Source of the DNA: Bacteriovoracaceae bacterium
GTDB taxonomy: Bacteria > Bdellovibrionota > Bacteriovoracia > Bacteriovoracales > Bacteriovoracaceae
Reading direction: 5' to 3'
Assembly: GCA_023701435.1 (NCBI GenBank)
Contig: JAMPXB010000017.1
Coordinates: 1 to 64,000 of the forward strand
DNA: 64,000 nucleotides
Below the pieces are notes generated by a model. That model saw nothing but the letters and a program-made list of their open reading frames with translations, made no database searches and had not been told where the DNA came from. Made by a program: the position numbers and the translations under genes. Each line of letters starts with the position of its first letter. The first letter of the stretch is position 1. Positions 1 to 8,972 of the stretch are shown here, in pieces.

Positions 1-147
1 ATGAACTAGTAATTGAAACAGCTAAATATATCGATTATTACAATAACCAAAGACCTCAATGGGGACTAAAAAAAAGAACCCCGGCTGAGTGCCGGGATTC
101 TGGTTAGGGTCTTTTCTTTTTGTGTCCGGAAAACCGGGTACAGATCA
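1..147 (+). mobile_element. Right end of an IS3-family insertion sequence (cut by window edge)
   Basis: The last 35 codons of an IS3-type transposase are followed by a terminal inverted repeat at about 121-147. Read inward on the other strand, that repeat begins TGATCTGTACCC and ends CGGACAC, the layout of IS3-group ends (TGATC...GGACAC). The element therefore ends at base 147, with AAG as the possible 3-bp target duplication at 148-150. The next bases, AAGCGGGGC followed by a T-run (148-164), look like the second half of a host terminator, so the insertion may have split one. The left end lies outside the window. Confidence 0.8.
3..107 (+). CDS. IS3-family transposase OrfB, C-terminal fragment
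   Basis: Frame 3 is open from the window edge to TAG at 105-107. It encodes the standard tail of the DDE integrase domain of IS3 OrfB: a YIDYYNNQRPQWGL stretch followed by KKRTPAE. In this family the motif Y-N-x-x-R-P-H/Q lies just before the C-terminus. Only about 34 residues are visible, so whether the full transposase is intact cannot be judged. The inverted repeat begins about 14 nt after the stop, the normal spacing for this family. Confidence 0.85.
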   Translation, partial: ELVIETAKYIDYYNNQRPQWGLKKRTPAECRDSG

Positions 148-190
148 AAGCGGGGCTTTTTTTTGCCTACTGTCGCCAGCGAAAGTGAAT

Positions 191-1048
191 CTACTGGGCC
201 TGGATGAATTTTTTAAAGTTATCAATTAATTTAAAGCTCGCCTCACTAAGATAGGTCCCCTTTCTAAATAGTGCCAGGATCTGATACCGATTAAGCTCCA
301 AAGGAAAGTTATACGCCTTCACAGACTTATTATCTTTAAGAAGATGATAATCAGGCACAATACCAATCCCTAGCCCCATGGCCACAAAGTTTTTGATTGT
401 TCCCCAACTCTCCACTTCATAGCTAACATTTGGCATCTTTCTATTTTTTTTGAAATAGGCCTTTTTGAATGACTCTACCTCAGGCCAATTTCCGGTCAGA
501 ATAAACTGAGGTTCAGCTTTAGTGGCCCTGTATTTGGGATGACTAATAAACTTGAAACTTCCTTCATGGATGGGAAGAAACTCGTAGTTGCGGGGTTCAT
601 CGCGCGCAATGGTCAGTGCAAAATCTATTTCTTTCTCTTGAACCCAGGTCTTGAGCTGATTGGGTGAACCGACCTTAAATGCAATTTGATAGGCAGGAAA
701 TTCTTTATTGAAGGACAGCAGAAATCCTGGCCAGAACTCCTGATTAAGCCCATTAGTGAGACCCACAGTTATATGCTGTGTCCCTTCAGCGCCCCCAAAT
801 GTAATTTCTCTTTTCGTCTTCTCAAGTAAACTGAAAATGTCTTCACAGGCCTTCAAGAGTGCTATGCCCTCTTTCGTTAACTCTATTTTATTTTTACCGT
901 GATTTAGGAGTTCAGTGCCGAGTTCTTGTTCGAGTTTTTTAATGCCATTACTAATCGCCGGTGCAGAGACAAAGTTGATAGCTGCAGATTTCGCAACAGA
1001 TTTCTCTTTGCCAGTATCATAGAAGTACTTAAGGAATGTGAGATTCAT
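191..1048 (-). CDS. LysR-family transcriptional regulator
   Basis: This 285-residue protein is the usual LysR length. Residues 1-60 form the winged helix-turn-helix: 'VSAPAISNGIKKLEQELG' matches the recognition-helix pattern in which S-Q-P-A-V-S is typical. Residues about 90-285 are the LysR substrate-binding domain, with a late 'GLGIGIVPDY' motif. It is divergent from the secreted Cys-rich gene at 1154. The 105-bp space between them holds an AT-rich imperfect palindrome (TTAAT...ATTAA, about 1053-1073), a plausible LysR operator controlling both genes. The effector is unknown. Confidence 0.9.
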   Translation of the reverse strand: MNLTFLKYFYDTGKEKSVAKSAAINFVSAPAISNGIKKLEQELGTELLNHGKNKIELTKEGIALLKACEDIFSLLEKTKREITFGGAEGTQHITVGLTNGLNQEFWPGFLLSFNKEFPAYQIAFKVGSPNQLKTWVQEKEIDFALTIARDEPRNYEFLPIHEGSFKFISHPKYRATKAEPQFILTGNWPEVESFKKAYFKKNRKMPNVSYEVESWGTIKNFVAMGLGIGIVPDYHLLKDNKSVKAYNFPLELNRYQILALFRKGTYLSEASFKLIDNFKKFIQAQ

Positions 1049-1153
1049 AACATTAATTATAAGTTAATATTAAATAAATAAGACAAAATTTTCAGTTTAT
1101 ATGTAAAAATGCTAGTTTCCGTCCGGTGTTTAACAATTACCACGGAGACAACG

Positions 1154-1609
1154 ATGAAATTTCTAGCTTTTGTGACCCTGTTTCTAGCTTCCAATGCTTT
1201 CTCAGAGACCCTTGATATCAATCTTAGGGCCATCGATTCAGTCAAAATCAATTGCCCGACTGGCCTAGAGTTAGAGATGAAAAATAATATTGGCCAATGT
1301 GTTTGTCCTGCCGGTACGTGGTCACATTATGATGGTGAAGAATTGAAGTGTGATTCCCTCTGTAAAATACAAGTTGGCATGGTCGGAGGTGAAATAGAGA
1401 ATTATTGCGACCAGGGGGGCTGTTGGGATCACAATACAGAACGTTACAAGGCAGTAACTCTATGGAAAAACGACAGAAAGATTTTGTTTCAGGAACGTAT
1501 CTATTCCCCACGACAGTCAGAAGTAGATATGCTGGTTGCTGAGGCCATGACGATTGCCAGAACACAATGTGATAAGATCATCTACCAGGATAAAGAAGTT
1601 AAATTCTAA
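1154..1609 (+). CDS. Secreted Cys-rich protein of unknown function
   Basis: The start at 1154 is chosen because GGAGA lies 6-7 nt upstream and the product then begins with a clean signal peptide (MKFLAFVTLFLASNAFS, cut after residue 17). A longer in-frame start at 1109 would place the hydrophobic segment internally. The mature protein of about 134 residues has cysteines in CPTG, CVCPAG, CDSLC and CDQGGC, suggesting a disulfide-bonded EGF-like or knottin-like core, then a less structured C-terminal half. I do not recognise the family. It is divergent from the LysR gene, which may regulate it, and is followed by a hairpin terminator. Confidence 0.7.
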   Translation: MKFLAFVTLFLASNAFSETLDINLRAIDSVKINCPTGLELEMKNNIGQCVCPAGTWSHYDGEELKCDSLCKIQVGMVGGEIENYCDQGGCWDHNTERYKAVTLWKNDRKILFQERIYSPRQSEVDMLVAEAMTIARTQCDKIIYQDKEVKF

Positions 1610-1626
1610 TACAATTTTAAATATTT

Positions 1627-1652
1627 AGGGTCATTAAACGATGACCCTATTT
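1627..1652 (+). terminator. Rho-independent terminator after the Cys-rich gene
   Basis: A perfect 8-bp stem (AGGGTCAT / ATGACCCT, 1627-1634 with 1641-1648) has a 6-nt loop and is followed by ATTTC. The U-tract is short, so strength is uncertain. It lies 18 nt after the stop codon of the gene ending at 1609. Confidence 0.6.
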
Positions 1653-1714
1653 CATCTCCCTGTAATTTATACTTAATACACCCTCCTTAGCCTGAGAATT
1701 GCTATTATGGCGCC

Positions 1715-3127
1715 ATGAAAGCCATTTATTTTTTAACCTTTTTATTCAGCTTATCCCTTTATGCCGAAGTACTCCCTACTCAAAGTAGATCTGAGAAAAT
1801 TGATAATTGGGTGAAAACCATTCAATCCAAACTACTCGGTTCCGCCGACAACGCAGGAATATCACTTAAAGCACTTGGTAAGAGATCGGCCTTAAGCTGG
1901 AAGAAGCTAAATAAGAAGATAGATAAAGAGATGTCGGAGACAACCGTCAAAGACAATACGGATTCGACTTACAAAGCCGAGTTTGATCGTCTGACTAATG
2001 CCCGCGCTACCAGTTATACCAAAGCTGAAATTCTGGTGAATGGAAAAGCTTCATTCACTAAAAGAAAAAAATTGATTGATGAAGCCCAGGAATCAATCTT
2101 CTTTATGTCATGGGCCATCTATGACGATCATACTGGTAAACTTCACTCAGACTGGCTGCTGGAAAAAGTTAAGCAGAATCCCAATATTAAAATTCGTCTA
2201 ATCGTTGATGGACAAATTGCCTTGCAAGAAAACCATTTCATGGAGCTTAAGCGCCTTGAGAGGAATTCAGAAGGAAAAATTCAAATCATCCGCTGGATCA
2301 CCAATCGTTATCGTGGGAACGGTACCCACCGCAAATTTTTTATCGTCGATCAGAAGAAGGTCATCTATGGAGGTATTAATGTGGGTGACTACTATTCCCA
2401 CTTAAATCCGGAAGTTTCAGGTTGGAGAGACACCGATGTTTATTTTGAAGGTGACATCGCTCAAAAGTCTGCTGAACTCTTTTCAGAAATTTGGAATCAA
2501 CAAATTGCTGAAAATAAGTTTGATGTCGAGGCACTTAACGTTGAGGAGCGCTCATTTGATGCTGGAACCCCGATGTCACTAATCGATCATAAGCCAGGAG
2601 ATAAACACCATAAAGCGGACCATAACATCCTTATGGTCTATGCCAAGCTTATCTCTGAAGCCCAAATAAGTGTCGACATCCAAAACGCCTATTTTATCTT
2701 TAATCCCATTATTAAAAGCGCCTTACAAAAGGCCCTGGACCGCGGAGTCAGGGTTCGCATCATGACTAACTCTAACGAGAGTGTGGACGAGCCTGTGGTG
2801 TCAGTACCGGTTCTGAAAAGCGCCCGCCTTGCCTCTCAAATGGGAGCAGAAATTTTTCTTCGAAAAGGGACAACTCTTCATTCCAAATTTATGGTTGTGG
2901 ATAATAAGATCGTGGCCCTCGGGTCTGATAACCTACACCCTCGCTCTCAGCATTTTGAAGGCGAAACCATGACGGTCTCATTTGATGAAAAGCTGGCCCA
3001 GGACTTAACGATGGTCTTTGAAGAGGATATGCACGAGACCCAAGCAGTAAAAGCTCCAGAAGAAATTGTGGTCAAGAACACCGTGTTGTCCTTTATTGTG
3101 AATTTACTTTTTTTCAACCACCTTTAA
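1715..3127 (+). CDS. Secreted phospholipase D-like protein
   Basis: The product is 470 residues with signal peptide MKAIYFLTFLFSLSLYA. Two PLD catalytic HKD motifs are present: HRKFFIVD at residues 205-212 and HSKFMVVD at 389-396. The second is followed by the expected small-residue/Ser pattern (GSDNL). This is the cardiolipin synthase/PLD nuclease-like superfamily. Export without a following hydrophobic segment makes a periplasmic or secreted enzyme more likely than a cardiolipin synthase. Residues 20-100 form a non-PLD helical leader. Substrate (phospholipid or nucleic acid) cannot be told from sequence. The next gene, 147 bp downstream, is also secreted. Confidence 0.85.
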   Translation: MKAIYFLTFLFSLSLYAEVLPTQSRSEKIDNWVKTIQSKLLGSADNAGISLKALGKRSALSWKKLNKKIDKEMSETTVKDNTDSTYKAEFDRLTNARATSYTKAEILVNGKASFTKRKKLIDEAQESIFFMSWAIYDDHTGKLHSDWLLEKVKQNPNIKIRLIVDGQIALQENHFMELKRLERNSEGKIQIIRWITNRYRGNGTHRKFFIVDQKKVIYGGINVGDYYSHLNPEVSGWRDTDVYFEGDIAQKSAELFSEIWNQQIAENKFDVEALNVEERSFDAGTPMSLIDHKPGDKHHKADHNILMVYAKLISEAQISVDIQNAYFIFNPIIKSALQKALDRGVRVRIMTNSNESVDEPVVSVPVLKSARLASQMGAEIFLRKGTTLHSKFMVVDNKIVALGSDNLHPRSQHFEGETMTVSFDEKLAQDLTMVFEEDMHETQAVKAPEEIVVKNTVLSFIVNLLFFNHL

Positions 3128-3274
3128 GGCCCTAAATAATTCTTTAGTTTAAATAGGTAACCCGCCTCAAACGGGAAAATTCTCAGGAAACGTAAGTCTA
3201 TAAATTATATAGGGCCTATTTCTCTAAGGATGAACTTTGATATTCTCCGCGAAATCATTTAAAGGATGCCCGAC

Positions 3275-5248
3275 ATGTTTAAGTTCATGCTTTTTATTCT
3301 ATTAAGCACTTCAAAAATGGCCTTAGCACTTGGTACGGGAGGAATTGAAGGTATTTATTCAATTTCGGGAACCCACTCCCAGCGTGGCGCTTATACTGGT
3401 GAGCTGGAAATCCGTTCAAGAGTCGCTGGGCCTCTTGAAGCGATTAAGATAATTACTTACAAAAATTTTAAATTTGAAAACTTACAGGTTCAGGAAGTCT
3501 GGACAGGTGAAGTTAAAGAGACTTCTCCAAATCTAGTCATTAAGTATGCTCTTCGTCGCGGTGATTACATTGTTCGCCTAAATGATGAGCGCAGAAATAC
3601 TGAAGACTTTAAAACGCCTTTGGAAGTGGAAGAAAAGTATCTACTAAATAAAGGGGTACACACCACAAATGGAACCTACTCTGAGAAGTTAACGAGTAAA
3701 GGGGCCCTTAAATCAGAACCCATCTGGAAGAATTTGCGCGCGAATCTTCCTGCCCCGGGAGAGAAGATTCCCACTTGGTTAAAGCCATTTATTAAAATCA
3801 CGACTAAAAGGACTGGCTTCAACGATGATCCTTATGTGAAATCGTTCAAACACCGGGAAGAATTTAAGAAAATTACTCCCTACATAGTTTTTGATCCGAC
3901 TGATTACGAATTTTACCAAAGTAATCGTGAAGTCCTGCGGGTGGTAAATAAAGTAGTTGATACCATCAGCATGACTGAATCCCTGAATCGTCGAAATGCC
4001 TATGCCTATTCTCTTGAGGAAAAAGCTCACTCCTATGAGAAAAACATGCAAGCGCGCCACTTGCCAGAAAATACCGGCATCATCACTTCTTCACAAATGG
4101 ACGATCAGAAAAAATTTCTTCAATATGCTGCGGATTTTAGTGGTGGGCTGTGGTCAGGCCTCTATGCAGGTTCGCAAGCGATGAGGTACTTGACGACTCA
4201 GGATCCGGAAGCTCTTGAGAACTTTAAACGAGTTCTTAAAGGTATGTTTATTTTATTGGATATCACCAATGATCCGGGACAGTTTGCCCGCTCGATAGCT
4301 CCCTATGATGAGTCTAAAAAAAGTGAAGGCTGGATTCGTGGGACTGGGGAATACACCAACCTCATGTATCTTCCTAAGGGCAATAACGATATGGTCAAAG
4401 GGATCACTCACTCTCTGATGTGGGCGACATACGTTATTCCTGAAGAAGACACTGAAACCTGGGATTTAATGAAGCAAAAATCTCTGCAGCTCCTGAAGCT
4501 TGATCTGTTAGAGGATAAAAAACAGAATCAACCATCAGCGGTTGGTGTGGCGGCCATCATTCATAAAGATAAGAAGCTCGAAGAGAAGTTCAGAGATCTC
4601 TTCAAAAATCCAAAGATCATGTTAGGTGGATATAGTTTTGACACGACTTTTTATGTCCGAGGCAGTGCGGATTGGAGTGGTATAAATCTAGGTGTCGTTG
4701 GTGCCATTACTGAAATCATGGTGGCAAAAAAATTAGGTGCTGAACACATCAGTAAGCAAGTAAGTGAAAGATTGATGGACAGCTGGGTGACTTATGAATC
4801 TTCCAGAAGGGCCCTGGTCTCTGTGGCTTCCTATGCCTTTGCTTATAAAAAAGGCATTCGTGGCCCTAAATTTAAAGACATGAAAAATAATGAAGCTAAA
4901 TGGAAAGATGGCCTTGCACAGGCCCAATGGGTACTCCGTTCAGTGCCTGTTTCCCGTCCTCTTTTGGATGTCGAAATCGATCACTCAATGAAGCCAGAGT
5001 GGTGTTTATCTCCAGTTCCAAAGTTGTTCTGGAAAGGATTTGCTTCGCCACCGCCTCCTCCTAGTTACTTCTATCAAGGCCTTTATGATTATCCACTGTT
5101 TGAGTTAAAGAGCTATTTCAGTACTTACATGTGGAAAGACGGAGCTTTTAGTTTCAAAGGTTCGGCAAGTAAGAATATGGAACACTCAGGTGCCGATTTT
5201 CTTTATTTATATTGGCTGAGCCAATATGCTGGTCTGGACTGGAAGTAA
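3275..5248 (+). CDS. Secreted protein, alpha/alpha-toroid-like, unknown function
   Basis: The start at 3275 is preferred over the in-frame ATG at 3266 because AAGGA (3262-3266) lies 8 nt upstream of it. The product is about 657 residues with signal peptide MFKFMLFILLSTSKMALA. Residues about 20-180 look like a beta-rich N-terminal domain. Around residue 290 the pattern G-L-W-S-G-L-Y-A-G-S-Q-A, followed by a helix containing D-P-E-A and later a G-Q-F-A-R-S-I loop, resembles alpha/alpha-barrel proteins of the glycosidase/epimerase type. A proline run (SPPPPPSY) precedes a Trp/Tyr-rich C-terminus. A polysaccharide-active enzyme is an inference; no catalytic residues can be named. Confidence 0.6.
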   Translation: MFKFMLFILLSTSKMALALGTGGIEGIYSISGTHSQRGAYTGELEIRSRVAGPLEAIKIITYKNFKFENLQVQEVWTGEVKETSPNLVIKYALRRGDYIVRLNDERRNTEDFKTPLEVEEKYLLNKGVHTTNGTYSEKLTSKGALKSEPIWKNLRANLPAPGEKIPTWLKPFIKITTKRTGFNDDPYVKSFKHREEFKKITPYIVFDPTDYEFYQSNREVLRVVNKVVDTISMTESLNRRNAYAYSLEEKAHSYEKNMQARHLPENTGIITSSQMDDQKKFLQYAADFSGGLWSGLYAGSQAMRYLTTQDPEALENFKRVLKGMFILLDITNDPGQFARSIAPYDESKKSEGWIRGTGEYTNLMYLPKGNNDMVKGITHSLMWATYVIPEEDTETWDLMKQKSLQLLKLDLLEDKKQNQPSAVGVAAIIHKDKKLEEKFRDLFKNPKIMLGGYSFDTTFYVRGSADWSGINLGVVGAITEIMVAKKLGAEHISKQVSERLMDSWVTYESSRRALVSVASYAFAYKKGIRGPKFKDMKNNEAKWKDGLAQAQWVLRSVPVSRPLLDVEIDHSMKPEWCLSPVPKLFWKGFASPPPPPSYFYQGLYDYPLFELKSYFSTYMWKDGAFSFKGSASKNMEHSGADFLYLYWLSQYAGLDWK

Positions 5249-5536
5249 TTCAAGCTGCTTTCTTGTTCGAGCAGCCTTCTTCCCTGCTCTGACATGTGCC
5301 AAATGACTTACGCTAGCAGAGCCTTTTTCTCCTCCCTTGTGAAAGGATTCGTGGTCCTCTTCCTTACCACTACCAGAGCCACCCTTTTTCCCTCCGTGAT
5401 GTACTTTATTTACTGTGGCCCAGGCGATTTCTTTCGCCCGCTCTGAAGACTTTCCACTTTCTTTGGCAGAGTCTTCGATGTGTTTGGCCATTCGTTTTTG
5501 TTTATCTGTGTACTTTGCTTTACTTCCTCGTGGCAT
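5207..5536 (-). CDS. Small basic 'plasmid stabilization'-type protein
   Basis: This 109-residue basic protein begins MPRGSKAKYTDKQKRMA and continues with a helical segment ending AWATVNK. That is the signature of a widespread chromosomal family usually annotated as plasmid stabilization protein, though its biochemical role is not established. The second half is a Gly/Lys/His-rich linker (HHGGKKGGSGSG) that is probably disordered. A strong AAGGAGGA lies 8 nt before the ATG. The 3' end overlaps the converging secreted-protein gene by 42 bp, so the last 14 codons are doubly coding. Confidence 0.75.
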   Translation of the reverse strand: MPRGSKAKYTDKQKRMAKHIEDSAKESGKSSERAKEIAWATVNKVHHGGKKGGSGSGKEEDHESFHKGGEKGSASVSHLAHVRAGKKAARTRKQLELLPVQTSILAQPI

Positions 5537-5637
5537 AAATTATTCCTCCTTGATCAAGGAATTAATTGCAATCGTCATGCCTCTCAATTAACTGGCAGGC
5601 ATGCTGCATATGATAGTCGTGTCACTAAGTAGAAAGG

Positions 5638-6129
5638 GTGAAAGTGATAATGTGGAATTTAGCTATTAAGTGGTACGAAATTATCTTCAGAGCGTTCATT
5701 GTTTTCATGTTCATTTTTATCGGATTTCGTTTTTGGGGAAAAAAGCACTTAAGTCAATTGGCCCCTTTCGATCTGGTAATCTTACTCATTATAAGTGAAG
5801 CTGTTCAGAGCGCTCTCATAGGAGACGATAAGGGCATTCCGGCCGCGTTGATTTCAGTTACAACTCTCTTCATACTTGTTTCTTTCTTAAATAAACTGAG
5901 CTCTAAATCTCAAAATGTAGAAAAGATTCTCGAAGGTAGTCCAAAAGTCATCATACAGGATGGAGTTGTGAACAAGGAACTGATGATCAAGGAGACAATC
6001 ACAGAGCGAGAACTTCAGGAAGCACTTCGCATGCAAGGTATTCTCAAAATCGATGACGTGTTCTTGGGTACCTTGGAAACCAATGGTGCTCTATCTGTCA
6101 TAAAGAAAAGGGATTTAGAAGAAAACTAA
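5638..6129 (+). CDS. DUF421 (YetF-like) membrane protein
   Basis: The protein has about 163 residues, three hydrophobic segments in residues 8-85, and a soluble C-terminal domain of the YetF/DUF421 type. The family hallmark R-x-x-G-K-K-x-L-S-Q-L-x-P-F-D is present as RFWGKKHLSQLAPFD. The C-terminal domain has the typical 'I-x-D-G-x-V-x-x-x-x-M' and 'ITERELQEALRMQGI' pieces. The start is uncertain: GTG codons at 5638 and 5644 and ATG at 5650 are in frame, and the AGAAAGG at 5631-5637 best fits 5644 or 5650. The family role is poorly known; some members affect spore or envelope properties. Confidence 0.85.
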   Translation: MKVIMWNLAIKWYEIIFRAFIVFMFIFIGFRFWGKKHLSQLAPFDLVILLIISEAVQSALIGDDKGIPAALISVTTLFILVSFLNKLSSKSQNVEKILEGSPKVIIQDGVVNKELMIKETITERELQEALRMQGILKIDDVFLGTLETNGALSVIKKRDLEEN

Positions 6130-6166
6130 AAAAACTATCAACATCATACTTCTCACCATTAACTTA

Positions 6167-7336
6167 ATGCCTATTGGAAAAATCTATTTAAACTACCAGG
6201 AACATCGTAATACTATTCAGAGTTTTTTTAATGATCCTCGCCGCATGGTCATGCGTGTATGAATGTCGTTTTACGGTTTTTTTAATGGTCAGAACTATTG
6301 GCTGGATTTAAAAATTCGTCGTATCCCCGATCAAAATCGCTATTGGTGCCTGCGAAAAGATATCTCGATGAAGAAGCATATGTTTTTTCTTATCGATCAG
6401 ATAAGCGAAAACTGTAATTTAGGTCATTGGGAATACTTCAGTTCCTGCGGTACGGTTAAATGGAGCCTTAAGATTTACGACCTTATGGAACTCGATCCCA
6501 TTAGTTTTCAACCGACCATGGAGAATATGGATCTCTTTTTTAATAAAGAGGACATTCTTGAATTCCAGAGGGCACTGGAGTGTGAAGGTGAATTTGATAT
6601 CACCTTGCCTGTCGTTAAAGAGCCCAATAAATGGGTAAGACTAAAAGGCATAAAAAAGACTCAAGCTGATGGCCATTACATGATCAAAGGAATTCTTCAG
6701 GACGTTACCAAGGAAAAGCTTAAAGAGTTTGTTCAACTCACCAGCAACAGAGAATTATCAAGTTTTGAGAAAGGCCTGGATCAATTTTCCATCGTCGCCC
6801 GCACCGATGCCAAGGGCAGAATCATTCATGCCAACGAAGAGTTCTGTCATATTTCCAAATACACTGAAGAAGAACTACTGGGCAGAGATCATCGCCTCTT
6901 AAATAGCGGTCATCATCCTAAATCTTTGTTTAAAGAGATGTGGGAGTGCATTCAGAATGGGAAAAACTGGAGAGGTGAAATTAAAAACCAGGCAAAGGAT
7001 GGCACCTCTTATTGGGTGGATATCATCATTATCCCGATTCGTGACAACCATGGTGAACTCAATGAAATTCTCTCTTTTCGTTTTGAGATAACCAATTTCA
7101 AAAGAGAGCAGGAATTAAATCAAATTCTGCGCAATAAATTGGAGCTTTGAAGCCTTGATGGACGCGCTTTGGGATTTTGATGAGCATGCCTTTGAGGATT
7201 TTTAAAAAAATCCTACTCTGAATAATTATCAGATTGAGACGATCGTGAATTCCAGAAAGACCACCTTCCGGGTGAAAATCATTCGAAATCATTTGGGTGA
7301 GCCGGTGAGAATGGACGGTATCTTTACTTGTAAAAA
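6167..7336 (+). pseudogene. Decayed multi-PAS sensor protein gene
   Basis: The largest open piece (6263-7150, 295 residues) covers the end of one PAS domain (YWLDLKIRRIPDQNRYW), a complete second PAS (GHWEYFSSCGTVKWS to KGILQDVTKE) and a complete third PAS (IIHANEEFCHISKYTEEELL to SFRFEITNF). It is damaged on both sides. Upstream, the same frame continues from an ATG at 6167 but is broken by TGA at 6260-6262. Downstream, PAS-like coding resumes in another frame from about 7130, is interrupted by TAA at 7203-7205, and shows a PAC-like piece (IIRNHLGEPVRMDGIF). No kinase, GGDEF or chemoreceptor output domain remains. Two nonsense changes and one frameshift make an intact product unlikely, though the central piece could still be translated. 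Confidence 0.75.
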
Positions 7337-7358
7337 GGGCCCGGATATTTCCGGGCCC
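7332..7358 (-). terminator. Strong Rho-independent terminator
   Basis: A 9-bp GC-rich stem (GGGCCCGGA / TCCGGGCCC, 7337-7345 with 7350-7358) has a 4-nt loop. On the minus strand it is followed directly by five U residues (complement of 7332-7336). It lies 24 nt beyond the stop of the minus-strand outer-membrane gene and is placed to end that transcript. Confidence 0.85.
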
Positions 7359-7382
7359 GTCTTGTTAGCTTGTAATTAAACG

Positions 7383-8318
7383 TTAGAAAACGTTGATGTT
7401 AGCAGAGATTGCAATGTTAGTACGGTCAGATCTGATATCGCTTGGGATAAACTGAACGTTTGGATAAAGGTAAATGTCACGGGTGACTGAAATACCTAAA
7501 CCAACTGACTGATAAACCTTACGCTTGTTGAAGGTACCATTGTCCTGGCTTCGAAGTTGTTCGTAAACCTGGAAACCAAATACAGTTCTTAGGTTATAAG
7601 TCTCATTGATTTCGTATTCAGCAGCTGGATATAGCCCGGAAACGCTGTCGCTCAAATTTTGATTGTCATTATTGAAGGTATAAAACAGGGCCTGAAGACC
7701 TGCACCGTATGAGAAACCAGTCTTCCCTACTTCCTGCATGAAAGTTTGAGAGAAAAGAAATGAAGCTTCGTAACCAGCATCTTTTTGCTGATTATTTGTA
7801 ATCAGGGTCGGCTTAATAAGCGAGACTGACTGCACACCAAAAATTTTATCAAGGTGAGTGAACTTAATGGCCGGATCACTTACAGTTAACTCTTGGTTAG
7901 TATCATCAAAAGTCTTTTCAAGTTTTGCATTGTCAGTATCGATTGAATCGTGAAATGGAGTAGTCATGAAGAGACCAGTACTCAAGGTCAAGCTATCCAG
8001 TGCACTTAAACGATAACGAATTCCCACTTCACCCACAAGGCTTTGCAAAGTAAGCGCATCGGCACCATTTACGATATTTGGTCTTTCCGGCTTAAGTGGA
8101 TCTGCTAGTGATCCACCTTGATAGTTAAAATAGGTCGAAACACTCCACTTAGAGAGTGATCCAGAGTCTGCGCGCAGACGACGGTTTGTGATGACCTGAT
8201 CGGCCTCATCTACTGGCTTTGCAGATGCTGCTGCCGGAGCAGCCTCTTTAACCTGGGCCAAAGCTAAGCCTGGCACGGCAATCGATAATAAAATCAAACT
8301 TTTAATACATTTTTTCAT
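7383..8318 (-). CDS. Predicted outer-membrane beta-barrel protein
   Basis: The product has 311 residues and a signal peptide (MKKCIKSLILLSIAVPGLALA). An Ala/Pro-rich spacer (AAPAAASAKP) is followed by about ten amphipathic beta-strand-like segments (for example WSVSTYFNYQGG, VGEVGIRYRLSA, LSFSYGAGLQALFY-like). It ends in Asn-Val-Phe, the terminal aromatic residue recognised by the BAM machinery. I do not recognise the family beyond this. It stands alone and is followed by the terminator at 7332-7358. Confidence 0.65.
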   Translation of the reverse strand: MKKCIKSLILLSIAVPGLALAQVKEAAPAAASAKPVDEADQVITNRRLRADSGSLSKWSVSTYFNYQGGSLADPLKPERPNIVNGADALTLQSLVGEVGIRYRLSALDSLTLSTGLFMTTPFHDSIDTDNAKLEKTFDDTNQELTVSDPAIKFTHLDKIFGVQSVSLIKPTLITNNQQKDAGYEASFLFSQTFMQEVGKTGFSYGAGLQALFYTFNNDNQNLSDSVSGLYPAAEYEINETYNLRTVFGFQVYEQLRSQDNGTFNKRKVYQSVGLGISVTRDIYLYPNVQFIPSDIRSDRTNIAISANINVF

Positions 8319-8504
8319 AATTAAAACCTCTCCAAACTTAAGGGACGTTAAAGTTGACCATAAAAATCATGAAATTAACATTAAGAATTTTTAATTTTGC
8401 CCTGTAATTACATCTTTTTACCTTGCCCTGCCCCTTTGCAGAGAGTTAATCCCTCGATAGCTAAGCTGGTCCTGAAATGACCTTAACTCTCCAGGAGAAT
8501 ATCC

Positions 8505-8972
8505 ATGAGAACACTGACCAGCGTTTTATTTCTTGTTTTCTGTTTTAGCTGTGGCAAAGCTCCGGGAGAACCCCAGTATACGAGTATCGTTAATCCAGCG
8601 GGTGAAGCTCAGAGAGAAGCACTGACATCAAAAGAAATTAAGTCTTCCCTACAATGTCAGGTCAGCATTCAAAACCAAATTAAGGATCAATTTGTTTGGG
8701 GAAATCCCACAGAACTCTCACTCATTAAAATCTTAAATTATAGAGTAGCAAGCAAAAACATCTCCTTCATCATTCGTCTTGAAGGAGCCCTGGAAGATAA
8801 AAACCACCTGAATATTCTCTATTTCAGGACCAGTAAAAATGTTTTAAATGATGGCACCATTCATGATAGAGGGCTTTATCAAGAAGCGACCCTTTATGAA
8901 AATGTTGAAACTCAAATTTATGCTGCTGATTCGGAAATCATCAGCTGCACTCTAAATCGGATCACCCCGTAG
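8505..8972 (+). CDS. Predicted lipoprotein, unknown function
   Basis: This 155-residue protein has an N-terminus (MRTLTSVLFLVFCFSCGK) ending in a lipobox-like F-C-F-S-C, so Cys16 is probably lipidated. AGGAGA lies 6-8 nt before the ATG. The mature part is mixed beta with one further cysteine pair (Cys at about 51 and near the C-terminus). No family is recognised. Its 3' end overlaps the converging PEP carboxylase gene by 11 bp. Confidence 0.65.
   Translation: MRTLTSVLFLVFCFSCGKAPGEPQYTSIVNPAGEAQREALTSKEIKSSLQCQVSIQNQIKDQFVWGNPTELSLIKILNYRVASKNISFIIRLEGALEDKNHLNILYFRTSKNVLNDGTIHDRGLYQEATLYENVETQIYAADSEIISCTLNRITP

Noticed and set aside
1248-1565. Antisense frame opposite the Cys-rich secreted protein
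   Set aside because: The plus-strand gene has a signal peptide, a ribosome site and a terminator. The antisense frame has none of these.
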